60,786 nt of DNA from a virus: positions 1 to 60,786 of IMG/VR virus record IMGVR_UViG_3300034062_002901; one strand, 5' to 3'. The position numbers and the translations under genes are program-made. Numbering within the stretch: the stretch's first letter is position 1; each line of letters begins with the position of its first letter. The notes under the pieces were generated by a model. It did no database searches, was not told the origin of the DNA, and saw only the letters and a list, made by a program, of their open reading frames with translations. This document shows, one piece after another, positions 47,074-56,215 of the stretch.

Positions 47074-50000
47074 ATGGCAAAAGCTCCTACCATTGACGAT
47101 CTGTTCCCCACTGGAACACGGCCCGAGGCTGGCCCAAGCCCCGCAGAGATCGAGGCAGCGAGCAGGCCTGCGTTTTACCCTAAGGCAGGGCAAAGCACCG
47201 CGCCAACGGGACAAGCGCCTCAAGCGGGCTCTTTGGATGAGCTGTTCCCCACAGGCGGGTTACCTGAGCCAGGCCTTGGCGACTACGCCGGAACGGTGGC
47301 CAAGGGTGCTGCCGCCGGCGCACTCCGTGATTCGCCAGTCGTGGCCGGTGCCCTGTCGGGCTTTAAGCTGGGCATGCCCTTGGCCGCAAAAGCAGCCCCC
47401 TTTATCGGGGGCGTTGCCGCAGGCATTCCGCTGGTCACCACCGCAGTTGGCGGCTACTTGGGCTACCAAGCTGGTCAAGCGGCTGAGGGCTTCATTCCCG
47501 AGGAGACCGACCCACGGCTCGTGCCTTACCGAGAAGGAGGAAAAACCTTTGGCTCGTCTATTGCCACTGCTCCCGCTGCGTTCTTCTTGCCCACTGCTGG
47601 CCCCACCGCTGGACGTGTGGCCAAGTTTGTTTCGGGTATTGGAGAGACAGCGCGCCGCAGCCCCGGCGTGTTCATGGCCACTGAAGGCCTGACCGCCGCC
47701 AGCATGGGCTTGGCCGGTGGCGCAGCAGAAACCTACCGTCCTGGCCAAGAAGGCGTGCGCTTTGGTGCGGAGCTGGGCGCAGGCTTGCTGACTCCAACCA
47801 AATTGCTGCTTAGTGGCGTTGATTTGGCCAAGACAGGCTTGTCGTCTATCAAAGGCGCTGCGGGCGGCCGCAGTGCTGCTACGGAACGAAAGGCTGTCGG
47901 CCTTTTGCTCGACGCCCTGAACAAGAGCGGCGAGGACTCAGACGCGCTGATTAAGGCGCTGCGCACGCAGCTGCCCGGCACCGTTCCGTCCCCCACGGCT
48001 GGCCAAAAGACTGGCAGCCAAGCGCTCATGGACTTGGAAGCATCCCTTGGCAACCACCGCGCCCAGTTTGGCGGCGAGACTGCCAAGCAAGGTCGCACTG
48101 CGTTTTTAGCCTACCAAGAACTGGTGGGTAAGCTGCAAGAACTCGGCGACCCACAGGCTTTGCGAATCGCGGCCGAGCTGCAGCAAAAGCGCTTTGACAA
48201 CATGATCGAGACGCGTCTGTCGTTGGCCGACGCCAACGCAGCCGCCAAGATTGCTAGGATCACCAAGGACACCCCCGAGGCTCGCAAGCAAATTGGCCAG
48301 TTGGTCAAAAACGAGACCGAACTGGCCTTGGCTGAGACACGTGATGTAGAGGGTCAACTGTGGACCTCTGCGCTGGAAAGCTTGACCAAGCCTGTGACAA
48401 CCATGCAGGTGTCCAAGGTGCCGATGGAAGGCATTGAGGCGCAGCGCATCTTTGACCGCACTGGCAAGCGTCCGATGATAAGCCTTCCTGCCATGCCGAT
48501 CAGAAAAGCCCCAACACTGGTGCCCACTGCAACGGCGGACTCTTTCTTGGCACGTGCGTCCGAAATGGGTCCTGCCCTGTTCGACGAGATTCCTCCGCAG
48601 GTACGCAAGATCATGGGGACTTTCGGCATTGACGAGTCCTCAGTGGCCCAGTTCCGTAACGGCAAGCTCTCCGATGACTATCTGCAGACCGGTCGAGTGC
48701 CCTCGAACTTCATGCCAAAGATCAAGGAACAGCCCGTTCAAGACATGGTGAACTACCGGTCTACTTTGCTGAAGATGGCACGTGATTCGGCAGGAGCGGG
48801 CGACGCCAACAAGGCTAGCTTCTTCAGCAACATGGCCGACGGCATGATGCGGGACCTGGACACGCTCCAAGACCCGATGTATGACCAAGCGCGCCAGTTC
48901 TCGCGCTCGCTCAACGACGTCTTTACCCGCACTTACGCCAACACAGTCGGCGCTGTGGCCAAGACAGGCAGGGATCGTGTGCCGCCAGAGACGCTGGTGC
49001 TCAACGCCTTTAGTGGCAACGCCGACCAGACCGCTCTGCGGATGAAGGAAATCGAAGACGCTGTCGGCTTCATGCGCACGCAGTACCGCGAGGTTGTCAA
49101 ACAGTTCGGCATCGACAGCCCGCAAGCCCAACAGCTCCTGCCCCTAGCCCGCGCTGCAACCACCAACGTCGCGTCCGTTCGTGACGCGCATAACCGTGTG
49201 CTGCGTTTGGCTGCTGCAAATTCCATAGAGGTCGTTCCAGGACGTGATCCGGGGACTTTTGTCCAGAAGGTCAACTTGGGCAAGCTCACCAAGTTTGCGC
49301 AGCAAAATGCCCCTCTGTTGGAAAAGATGGGCATCATGGGAGACTTGCGGGACGCGGCCCACGCGTCTAACTTGCTCACCCAAGTGACCAACGAGAACAG
49401 CGCGCTGTCCAAAGTAGCCAAGAATCAATCCGCCTTTGCCCAGATGTTGACCGCCGAGAGCCCTACCGTCGTGATTGCGGACAGCTTAAATGGCCGCTTC
49501 CCAGTTAAAAGCATCAACGGCTTGGTGGACTTGGCCAAGAAGGGCGGCCCTGACGCGCTGGACGGTTTGAAATCCTCGCTGTTTGACTACGCCTACACAA
49601 AGGCCAACGGCTACAGCGGCAAGTTCAGCCCTGACGCCTATTCAACAGCCATGTTTGAGCCGCTCGGCCGCAACCAGCCGTCGCTTGTAAACATCATGCG
49701 CAGCAACGGGCTGATGACCTTGACAGAGATGTCAAACCTCAAAAAGCTCCTTACGCCAATGCAGCGCATTGAGACTGCCATCAAGAACAACATTCCCTAC
49801 GAGGACGTGATTCAAGGGGCGGATGCGGTGACCGAGCTGGCGCTGCGTGTTGCGGGTGCTCAGATTGGCACAGCCGCTGCACCCAGCGGCCCCGGTAGTC
49901 TGATTGCAGCCTCCGCAGGCTCCAAGGCGGTGCGCCAAATCTTTGACGCGTTGCCCAATGCCACCGTGCGCACCATTTTGGAGAACGCGGCCAAGGACCC

Positions 50001-50406
50001 TCAGGCCATGGCCCTACTCCTGCAAAAAGGGCGCACGGAAAAAGAGCAGATCGACATCGCCAACAAGCTGATTAACTACGTGGGCTCATTGGGTGTGTCG
50101 ATTGGCAAGAGCGCTGTCACTCCTGCGTTGAACTACCTGTCCGCAGATAGCGACCGCCCCGCTCCGACTGCTCAAACGTCACCGTTCACGCAACAAGGCC
50201 AAGCGGCGCGCCAGTTACGCCAACTACCCACAGCTCCGGGAACACGTGGTGTGCCGGGGCTCAATAAAGCGGACGAAAAGAAGCCCCCAAGCGGCCCGCA
50301 GTCCAGTGGCCCGCCAACTAAAGCCAACGCTCGCAGCATGTACGCCTCGCTGTTCCCGTTTGACACAGTCAGCCCTATGGCGGCTGCTCAACCGGCGCCG
50401 CAGTAA
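47074..50406 (+). CDS. Internal virion protein D, 1110 residues
   Basis: A very long protein. The N terminus repeats DLFPTG/ELFPTG (residues about 8 and 53), followed by a Gly/Ala-rich hydrophobic region (about 85-160; PLAAKAAPFIGGVAAGIPLV). The main part (200-1000) is helical with long charged stretches, and the C terminus is proline-rich. This is the arrangement of large podovirus ejection proteins (hydrophobic N-terminal part, long helical body). No lytic transglycosylase motif is recognised. Its 3' end overlaps the convergent exonuclease gene by 32 bases (50375-50406). Confidence 0.8.
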   Translation: MAKAPTIDDLFPTGTRPEAGPSPAEIEAASRPAFYPKAGQSTAPTGQAPQAGSLDELFPTGGLPEPGLGDYAGTVAKGAAAGALRDSPVVAGALSGFKLGMPLAAKAAPFIGGVAAGIPLVTTAVGGYLGYQAGQAAEGFIPEETDPRLVPYREGGKTFGSSIATAPAAFFLPTAGPTAGRVAKFVSGIGETARRSPGVFMATEGLTAASMGLAGGAAETYRPGQEGVRFGAELGAGLLTPTKLLLSGVDLAKTGLSSIKGAAGGRSAATERKAVGLLLDALNKSGEDSDALIKALRTQLPGTVPSPTAGQKTGSQALMDLEASLGNHRAQFGGETAKQGRTAFLAYQELVGKLQELGDPQALRIAAELQQKRFDNMIETRLSLADANAAAKIARITKDTPEARKQIGQLVKNETELALAETRDVEGQLWTSALESLTKPVTTMQVSKVPMEGIEAQRIFDRTGKRPMISLPAMPIRKAPTLVPTATADSFLARASEMGPALFDEIPPQVRKIMGTFGIDESSVAQFRNGKLSDDYLQTGRVPSNFMPKIKEQPVQDMVNYRSTLLKMARDSAGAGDANKASFFSNMADGMMRDLDTLQDPMYDQARQFSRSLNDVFTRTYANTVGAVAKTGRDRVPPETLVLNAFSGNADQTALRMKEIEDAVGFMRTQYREVVKQFGIDSPQAQQLLPLARAATTNVASVRDAHNRVLRLAAANSIEVVPGRDPGTFVQKVNLGKLTKFAQQNAPLLEKMGIMGDLRDAAHASNLLTQVTNENSALSKVAKNQSAFAQMLTAESPTVVIADSLNGRFPVKSINGLVDLAKKGGPDALDGLKSSLFDYAYTKANGYSGKFSPDAYSTAMFEPLGRNQPSLVNIMRSNGLMTLTEMSNLKKLLTPMQRIETAIKNNIPYEDVIQGADAVTELALRVAGAQIGTAAAPSGPGSLIAASAGSKAVRQIFDALPNATVRTILENAAKDPQAMALLLQKGRTEKEQIDIANKLINYVGSLGVSIGKSAVTPALNYLSADSDRPAPTAQTSPFTQQGQAARQLRQLPTAPGTRGVPGLNKADEKKPPSGPQSSGPPTKANARSMYASLFPFDTVSPMAAAQPAPQ

Positions 50407-51088
50407 TGCGTGACGTCTCGTAGGCTTGTACCCGCTCCATCCACTGGGCCTTGAAGGTCTGCCATTCTCGGCCCGTGATGGTGAACTCTTGGGTCGTTCC
50501 ATCCTGCACGGAAACCAGCACGGCGGCAAAATCAATGTCGGTCCCGTACATTGCGTCGTGGGCCATGGCATATGCTGCGAGCTGGTGAAAATAATCGGTA
50601 ATGTACTCGTAGCGCTTGGACTTGACCGACTGCTTAAAGTCGATAATGGCCAGCTTGCCTCGGTACGTGGCCACCATGTCCGTCGTGCCGGCGTACCGGT
50701 GCCCGTAGTGCAGTGACACCTCCGAACCGTGAATCTTGGAGATCGCACCGAAGTACTTGTTGGCCAAGGTAAACGCCATCTGGTGGCCCTTCATGGCCAG
50801 CCAATCACGGCCAACGGCCAACGGCTTGCCCTCCAAGATGCATTCTAAGGTGTAGTGCATGGTGGTGCCGATGTAGGAGGCCTGCTCTTTTTGCCTGTCA
50901 GCTTCTGCTTGGCCAATGCGCTCGGCCCATGCTATGAGCGCGGTCTTGTCCTTGGTGCTGTCCAAGATTGTTGTGACGGAGGGGACGTGTTCATTATTTG
51001 GCAAAACGTATACACGTCCCGTAGACGCGTCGATTCTTTCGAGTTTTTTATACACAAACTCGTTTGACCAAGGAATCAGATCAGCCAT
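50375..51088 (-). CDS. RecB/Cas4-like PD-(D/E)XK exonuclease
   Basis: A 237-residue nuclease of the RecB/AddB-C-like fold. The expected catalytic order is visible: GTTMHYTLE (His and Glu near residues 77-81), a TTDMVATYRG strand with Asp near 136, IIDFKQS (Asp and Lys near 149-151), and a QLAAYAMAH motif (the Q-A-x-Y helix). It resembles phage exonucleases that process DNA ends. It overlaps the SNF2 gene at its start by 13 bases and the convergent virion gene at its end. Confidence 0.87.
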   Translation of the reverse strand: MADLIPWSNEFVYKKLERIDASTGRVYVLPNNEHVPSVTTILDSTKDKTALIAWAERIGQAEADRQKEQASYIGTTMHYTLECILEGKPLAVGRDWLAMKGHQMAFTLANKYFGAISKIHGSEVSLHYGHRYAGTTDMVATYRGKLAIIDFKQSVKSKRYEYITDYFHQLAAYAMAHDAMYGTDIDFAAVLVSVQDGTTQEFTITGREWQTFKAQWMERVQAYETSRITAAPVEQPP

Positions 51089-52527
51089 GTTTTCATTTCC
51101 TCTCCAAGCACTTGGGTTGCAATGTCGATCTTTGCGCGCAAGGCTTTGACGATCTTTTCGTCAATGGTGCCCACGGCGATCAGGTCAATGTACGTCACGT
51201 TTTTGGTCTGGCCAATACGGTGGGCGCGGTCCTCAGATTGAAGGCGCTTTTCCAAATCGAAGCTGTTGCTGTAGTAGACCATGGTGTTGGCGGCCGTCAG
51301 GGTCAAGCCGTAGCCGCCGGTGCTGGGATTGCCAACGAAAAAGCGCATCTCACTGTCAGGCTTTTGGAACTCCTCCAGCACGCGCTTGCGCTCGTCCATG
51401 TCCGTGTCTCCGTAGTACATGCCCACGGCGTTCATCCCGTACTCCTTTGAAAGCGCCATCTTGATGGCCTCAATGTCGTGCCGATAGTTGGCCCAAATGA
51501 TGAGTTTGCCGTCTGTTTCTTCAACGATGGCCATCAGCTCGTCAATGCGCTTATTGGGCAATTCAATGATAGTGCCGTCGTCGAGCTTAACGTGTCCACA
51601 GACGATCTGGTGCAGGCGCATGAGCTGCGTGAGCGCATTGACGGTGCTCACCAAGCCGCCATCAATCTGGGCCATGGCGTAGGCCTTCATCTCGTTGTAG
51701 TATTTGAGCTGCTCAGGCGTCAGGTCCACCTCCCGCTTGACGTACAACTTGTCTGGCAGGTCTAAGCACTCCTCCTTTTTGACGCGATAAGCAAAGCGAT
51801 CGAGCTTTTCCTTTAGCTCGTCCAAGCGCCTGTAGCCTACCACCTGCTTGAAAGTGTGGGTGTTGAGCTGGCGCTCCACTGTCACGGCGTAGCGCGCTTG
51901 GAAGACGTAGTAGCTACTAACATTCAGGCAGCCGTCAGACAGGAATGCGCACTGCTGGTACAGGTCCATGGGGCTCTTGGTGACCGGGGAGCCCGTGAGG
52001 ATGCGCCTGAACCGCGCGCCACGGCCCACCTTCTCAGTGTTCTTGCTACGCGCCGAGCCTGGCGTCTTAATGGTGGTGCTCTCGTCGATCGCCATCAAGG
52101 CGTTGTGCACAAGCAAAAAGCGCTTGGCGTATGCAGTGCCTTTGGCGGTGCTGAAAGCCTCGACGTTCATCACCAAAATCTTGAGGTCTTCAGTGACGGT
52201 GAACAGCTCGTCCAAAGCCTTTTGTTCCGCCTTGCGGGGCGACGGAGACCAGATAGCCATGCGGTGAACGACGTGCTCGGGTAAGTGCTTAGGGATTTCT
52301 GTGTCGTACCAGTTGCGGTAGACCCCCTTTGGGGCTACGATCAAAAATCCATTGATCTTCCCCTTATCGTAGAGCATGGCCACGTTGTTGATCAGCATGA
52401 AACTTTTGCCTGTGCCCATGTCAGCAAAGAGCGCTGCTACTGGGTATTCCCAGAAGCGCTGAAGGTAAGCCTGTTGATGAACAAAGGGCTTGTTCTTGAA
52501 GGGGTAGGTCGATAAAAAGTGGTCCAT
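51076..52527 (-). CDS. SNF2-family helicase
   Basis: A 483-residue superfamily 2 SNF2-type DNA translocase. Walker A ADMGTGKSF (35-43), motif II IDESTTIK, motif III LTGSPVTKSP, and in the second domain a GYGLTLTAANTMVYYSNS element (motif V) and RAHRIGQTKNVT (motif VI). Phage members are thought to act in DNA recombination or replication. Start codon: the leftward frame begins with ATG at 52527, downstream of GGAG-poor TGCCAGAAAGAGATACATC. It is co-transcribed with the exonuclease. Confidence 0.92.
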   Translation of the reverse strand: MDHFLSTYPFKNKPFVHQQAYLQRFWEYPVAALFADMGTGKSFMLINNVAMLYDKGKINGFLIVAPKGVYRNWYDTEIPKHLPEHVVHRMAIWSPSPRKAEQKALDELFTVTEDLKILVMNVEAFSTAKGTAYAKRFLLVHNALMAIDESTTIKTPGSARSKNTEKVGRGARFRRILTGSPVTKSPMDLYQQCAFLSDGCLNVSSYYVFQARYAVTVERQLNTHTFKQVVGYRRLDELKEKLDRFAYRVKKEECLDLPDKLYVKREVDLTPEQLKYYNEMKAYAMAQIDGGLVSTVNALTQLMRLHQIVCGHVKLDDGTIIELPNKRIDELMAIVEETDGKLIIWANYRHDIEAIKMALSKEYGMNAVGMYYGDTDMDERKRVLEEFQKPDSEMRFFVGNPSTGGYGLTLTAANTMVYYSNSFDLEKRLQSEDRAHRIGQTKNVTYIDLIAVGTIDEKIVKALRAKIDIATQVLGEEMKTWLI

Positions 52528-52550
52528 GATGTATCTCTTTCTGGCAGGGG

Positions 52551-52580
52551 TTGCAGACTCCTGAAAAGGCAGTGTACACT
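52551..52580 (+). promoter_or_regulatory. Promoter for the rightward replication genes
   Basis: TTGCAG (52551-52556), an 18-base spacer and TACACT (52575-52580) in the divergent gap. The same -10 TACACT recurs at 59669 before the AT-hook gene. The leader AATTTAAGAAAGGAGAAATTT and ATG 52613 follow. Confidence 0.55.
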
Positions 52581-52612
52581 GGGTGCTCGAATTTAAGAAA
52601 GGAGAAATTTAG

Positions 52613-52957
52613 ATGCCAACCGTTTACGTTGTCTCAGAGACTACGACACACAACATTGCAAGCGCTCTGGACTATGGCCAGATTGAAACAATTTTGCCTC
52701 CCAATGCGCAGATAGCTTTCTCCGTTGTGCCGACAGTCCGCCGCATCCAGCGTAAGTTGGATAAATTTTCCGATGAGGACTTCTTGCTCCTCATTGGAGA
52801 CCCCTCTGCCATAGGCATTGCCTGTGCAGTAGCTGCCAGTAAAAACAATGGCCGCTTTAAGTGCCTCAAGTGGGATAAGCGCGAGCGTCGCTACATCCCA
52901 TTGGAGGTTGATCTTTTTAAGAAAGGAGAAATCGATGAGTCTTACGACTACTTTTGA
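52613..52957 (+). CDS. Hypothetical 114-residue protein
   Basis: A mixed alpha/beta protein: TVYVVSETTTHNIASALDYG at the start, then ARR-type positive residues (TVRRIQRKLDKFSDEDFLLL), then a C-terminal KWDKRERRYIPLEVDLF. It is the first gene of the rightward replication block. No family recognised. Its ribosome site AAGAAAGGAGAAATTTAG is nearly the same as the one before the next gene (TTTAAGAAAGGAGAAATCG). Confidence 0.8.
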   Translation: MPTVYVVSETTTHNIASALDYGQIETILPPNAQIAFSVVPTVRRIQRKLDKFSDEDFLLLIGDPSAIGIACAVAASKNNGRFKCLKWDKRERRYIPLEVDLFKKGEIDESYDYF

Positions 52958-53489
52958 AGATGACGCAGGTGCCTACAAGGTAGCTGACACTCAAATTGCC
53001 GGTATCGCGGGCCTTGCTAGGCGCGCAAAGATGCTGGAAAAAGAGATTACCGATATGGAGGAAACCCTCAAGGAGCGAAGCGAGCAGTTCCGAAAGCTCA
53101 CCGAGCAAACGATACCTGAGGCCATGGCCGAAGTTGGCATGAAGAAGTTCGTGATGGAAGACGGCAGCACTATTGATGTCAAGCCGTTCTACAGTGCGAG
53201 CATTCCTAAGGCCCGGCAGTCAGAAGCCCATCAATGGCTTAGAGACCACGGCTTTGATGACATTATTAAAAATACCATCAGCGTCCGTTTCGGTCGCGGT
53301 GAGGACGAGCTGTCAGCTCGTTTACTAAATCTCTTGGGCACGCAAGGCTACCCGGCCGAGCAGGCGCAGAAGATAGAGCCCCAAACCCTTAAGGCTTGGG
53401 TTAAAGAGCGTGTTGAGAAGGGACAGATTGTCGACACAAAACTTTTTGGCGTATTTATTGGCCAAAAAGCTACCATTAAATCAAACTGA
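52935..53489 (+). CDS. Conserved phage replication-region protein
   Basis: A 184-residue protein. An N-terminal coiled coil (about 25-60; RAKMLEKEITDMEETLKERS) is followed by a globular domain with FVMEDGSTIDVKPFYSASIP at about 75-95, then HQWLRDHGFDDIIKN and a C-terminal LKAWVKERVEKGQIVDTKLF. I recall this layout from many phages without a defined function. The ATG at 52935 follows GGAGAAATCG and overlaps the previous gene by 23 bases. A frame starting at 52848 is not supported by a ribosome site. Confidence 0.8.
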   Translation: MSLTTTFEDDAGAYKVADTQIAGIAGLARRAKMLEKEITDMEETLKERSEQFRKLTEQTIPEAMAEVGMKKFVMEDGSTIDVKPFYSASIPKARQSEAHQWLRDHGFDDIIKNTISVRFGRGEDELSARLLNLLGTQGYPAEQAQKIEPQTLKAWVKERVEKGQIVDTKLFGVFIGQKATIKSN

Positions 53490-53506
53490 AAAAAGGAAAA
53501 TGAATC

Positions 53507-54280
53507 ATGGCTAAAAACGAAGTTGCAGCACAAACCGCCAATACTGCACTGGCAATCGTGGGGGACTTGGAGCAAGATGCCGGAGCCGGCTTTGACGGCA
53601 TGACGCAAGACGATTACGCGCTGCCGTTCCTGCGTTTGCTGACCAGCACGAGCCCCGAAGTTGGCGACATGGATGGCGCACTGCCCGGCATGATGCTCAA
53701 TTCGGTTACCGGCGAGCTGTTTGACGGCAAGAAGGGTATTTTTGTTGTGCCTTGCGCCTACGTGCGCCAGTACATCGAGTGGATGCCGCGCGGCCAAGGC
53801 AGCGGAGCGCCTGTGCACATCTATCCGGCTACCAGCGACATCCTGTCCCAGACTCACAAGGAGCCTGGCGACAACAAGGATTACTTGGACAACGGGAATT
53901 ACATTGAGAACACCGCGAATTACTACGTCATGTTGGTTAATGAGGCAGGTTTTCCAGAGCCAGCGCTCATTACCATGAAGTCCACGCAGCTCAAAAAGAG
54001 CCGCAAGTGGAATTCGATGATGCAGTCAGTCAAGATGGCCGGCAAAAACGGCATGTTCACGCCCCCGATGTACAGTCAAACATACCGTCTGACCACAGTG
54101 GCCGAGTCCAACGACAAGGGCAAATGGTACGGCTGGGAAATTGAGCGTGTGGGCGCCGTTGACAAGGCAGACATCTACAATGTTGCCAAGACTTTTGCGC
54201 AGTCCGTGGGCTCTGGTGACGTGAAAGTTAAGCACGAGAGCGAAACGGGAGCAGCAGCAGGTTCGGCACCGCCGTTCTAA
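53507..54280 (+). CDS. Possible ssDNA-associated protein
   Basis: A 257-residue protein: PFLRLLTSTSPEVGDM near 42-57, an FVVPCAYVRQYIEW segment, a central YYVMLVNEAGFPEPALITMK, and a TYRLTTVAESNDKGKWYGWE strand pair. The C terminus ends AAAGSAPPF, like the aromatic/acidic tails of single-stranded DNA-binding proteins though not acidic here. It lies directly before the primase. Similar proteins in other phages have been treated as ssDNA-binding or recombination proteins; I cannot confirm this from sequence. Confidence 0.7.
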   Translation: MAKNEVAAQTANTALAIVGDLEQDAGAGFDGMTQDDYALPFLRLLTSTSPEVGDMDGALPGMMLNSVTGELFDGKKGIFVVPCAYVRQYIEWMPRGQGSGAPVHIYPATSDILSQTHKEPGDNKDYLDNGNYIENTANYYVMLVNEAGFPEPALITMKSTQLKKSRKWNSMMQSVKMAGKNGMFTPPMYSQTYRLTTVAESNDKGKWYGWEIERVGAVDKADIYNVAKTFAQSVGSGDVKVKHESETGAAAGSAPPF

Positions 54281-54285
54281 GTTTT

Positions 54286-54411
54286 GGGGGACACATGTGG
54301 CTCGTTGGACCACCCGGGTTAAGCATGTGTTCAACCTTGCCCGAAGCGCAGAGTCGAGGGACTTGCAATTACCTCGACAGCCAGAAGGCAGTAAACCGTA
54401 GCGTGTCCCCC
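54286..54411 (+). ncRNA. Candidate structured RNA (or structured 5' leader) before the primase
   Basis: A 126-base gene-free element bounded by a perfect 9-bp helix: GGGGGACAC (54286-54294) with GTGTCCCCC (54403-54411). Inside are a 7-bp hairpin GTCGAGG/CCTCGAC (54353-54359 with 54372-54378), a GGTT/AACC helix (54317-54336) and a short GCC-AGAA-GGC hairpin (54380-54389). ACACATG (54291-54297) can instead pair with CATGTGT (54324-54330), which excludes the outer helix, so two alternative folds exist. It is followed at once by TAGAAAGAAGAA and the primase ATG. I cannot match it to a known RNA family; it is not a tRNA. Confidence 0.6.
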
Positions 54412-54431
54412 ACCCTCACTAGAAAGAAGAA

Positions 54432-55964
54432 ATGACTGATATCACCAGGTTCAAGGCTATCTTTACCGGCTTGGACATTGCCTATGGAACATACAAAATT
54501 GAATCATCTCGAGGAGACGGGAAGCAGGCAGGCAAGGCCGTTGTGGTGCGCAAGCCACCGATTGACGACTTGTGGACCAAACACCTTGAAGGCGTTGAAC
54601 CGAGTCTGGGCATTATCCCGATCCGGGCGGATAACTCCTGTATCTGGGGCTGTATTGACATTGACCAGTATCCACTGGACCACGCAGGGCTGATCAAGAA
54701 GGTTCGCAGCTTAGAGCTGCCGATGGTGGTGTGCCGCAGCAAGTCCGGTGGCGCCCACGTTTTTCTCTTCACCAAGGAGCCGATCCCTGCTGCGGAGATG
54801 CAGCGCTTCCTTAAGTCCTGTGCGGCCCTGCTGGGCGAGGCAGGTCGAGAGATATTCCCAAAGCAGTCCCAAATTTTGGTGGACCGTGGCGACACGGGCA
54901 ACTTCCTGAACCTGCCGTACTTTGGCGGGGATCAGACGATGCGCTATGCCATCAACGACGACGGCAGCGCCGCAACCCTTGAAGAGTTTTACGAGCTGTA
55001 CGAGCAGTGGGTACAGCCCGCAGAACTTAAGTTCCCTGAAGAGGCCAAGGAGCCTGCTCATCCGATCAAGGATGGCCCTCCGTGCCTGCAAGCGCTGTGT
55101 TCACAGGGCGTGCCTGAAGGCACCCGCAACAATGCGTTGTTCAACATTGGCATCTACCTCAAAAAGGTCATCCCTGTGCACTGGGATGACGCCATGGTTG
55201 AGCACAACCTCAAGTACGTTTCTCCACCGCTGCCCAACAACGAGGTCCAAGTTTTGGTTAAGCAGCTGCACAAGAAAGAGTACCGCTACAAGTGCAAGGA
55301 TTCCCCGCTCAACAGCTTTTGCAACAGCGGCCTTTGCAGGACACGCAAATACGGGATCGGGGGCAACGGGCCGGATGCGCCACAGATGTCCTCCTTGTCT
55401 AAGTACAACTCTGAGCCACCGCTGTGGTTCTTAGACATCAACGGCAAGCGCGTTGAGCTGGACACCGAAAGCCTGTTTACTCAAGCGGCGTTTCAAAAGG
55501 CCTGTGTTGAAAAGATCAACCTGTTGCCACCCACACTGCGCAAGCAGGACTGGGAGCTGATGCTCAACGCGCTGCTTAAAGAAATGGTCGAGACGGAGCA
55601 GATTACAGAAGCCAGCGAAGACACCAGCATCACGGGCCGCTTCAACGACTTGTTGGAAGAGTTTTGCACGCACTTGCAGCAAGCGATTGACCGCGAAGAA
55701 ATCCTCATGGGCCGCCCATGGACAGACGAGAACGAGGCACGCACTTACTTCCGCATGAAAGACCTTGAAGCGCACTTGGTGCGCAACAACTTCAAGGGCA
55801 TGACCGCGCCCAAGATGGCCCAACGCCTGCGAGACTTGGGCGGCGAGCCGATCAGCCTGTTCCTCAAGAACCGCGCTGCGCGGTGCTGGCGCATTCCAGG
55901 CTTTGGCCGCCAAGACGCGCCATTTGACACCCCCGAGCAACGCCAAACCCGGAGCCCTTTCTGA
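54432..55964 (+). CDS. Archaeo-eukaryotic-type primase (AEP/PrimPol-like)
   Basis: A 510-residue primase of the AEP superfamily. The catalytic pair is GCIDID with Asp76 and Asp78, and the matching histidine His109 in SGGAHVFLF. A FPKQSQILVDRGDTGNFLNLPYFG stretch near 140-165 is typical of TOTE-type primases. The C-terminal half has a Cys-containing KDSPLNSFCNSGLCRTRKYG segment (near 300-320), a possible metal site, and long helices. It would lay primers for the DNA polymerase downstream. It uses the purine-rich leader TAGAAAGAAGAA immediately after the structured element. Confidence 0.85.
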   Translation: MTDITRFKAIFTGLDIAYGTYKIESSRGDGKQAGKAVVVRKPPIDDLWTKHLEGVEPSLGIIPIRADNSCIWGCIDIDQYPLDHAGLIKKVRSLELPMVVCRSKSGGAHVFLFTKEPIPAAEMQRFLKSCAALLGEAGREIFPKQSQILVDRGDTGNFLNLPYFGGDQTMRYAINDDGSAATLEEFYELYEQWVQPAELKFPEEAKEPAHPIKDGPPCLQALCSQGVPEGTRNNALFNIGIYLKKVIPVHWDDAMVEHNLKYVSPPLPNNEVQVLVKQLHKKEYRYKCKDSPLNSFCNSGLCRTRKYGIGGNGPDAPQMSSLSKYNSEPPLWFLDINGKRVELDTESLFTQAAFQKACVEKINLLPPTLRKQDWELMLNALLKEMVETEQITEASEDTSITGRFNDLLEEFCTHLQQAIDREEILMGRPWTDENEARTYFRMKDLEAHLVRNNFKGMTAPKMAQRLRDLGGEPISLFLKNRAARCWRIPGFGRQDAPFDTPEQRQTRSPF

Positions 55965-56215
55965 TGCTAAAAATTGACGGACATGACGACGCGATCATTG
56001 GGCCCGCATGCATATGGCGCAACAACACCCAGGTGAACGTGCTGGTCTACGACGGTGAGGTTATGCGAGAACGCCTTATGAACGACGGCATGAGCAGCGA
56101 GGAAGCGCGCGAGTACATTGAATTTAACGTAGAGGGCGCGTATGTGGGAGTGCACACCCCCGTCATCGTCTGGCCAGAAGACCTGTGGGACGAGTTGGAA
56201 GGGGACGAAGAATGA
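55964..56215 (+). CDS. Conserved small phage protein
   Basis: An 83-residue acidic protein (MLKIDGHDDAIIGPACIWRN; VLVYDGEVMRERLMNDGMSS; EAREYIEFNVEGAYVGVHTP). The pattern G(H/F)D-x-A-I-I-G and IEFNVEGAY is common in small phage proteins of unknown function. It is coupled to the primase (TGATG) and to the helicase (ATGA), so it is part of the replication operon. Confidence 0.82.
   Translation: MLKIDGHDDAIIGPACIWRNNTQVNVLVYDGEVMRERLMNDGMSSEEAREYIEFNVEGAYVGVHTPVIVWPEDLWDELEGDEE

Noticed and set aside
45877-47223. 448-residue leftward frame inside the internal virion protein C gene
   Set aside because: It mirrors the real gene on the other strand, has no ribosome site and shows no domain pattern.
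54286-54411. tRNA or tmRNA in the structured element
   Set aside because: The GGGGGAC/GTCCCCC ends resemble an acceptor stem, but there is no T-loop GTTCNANNC near the 3' end, no D-loop pattern and no CCA.
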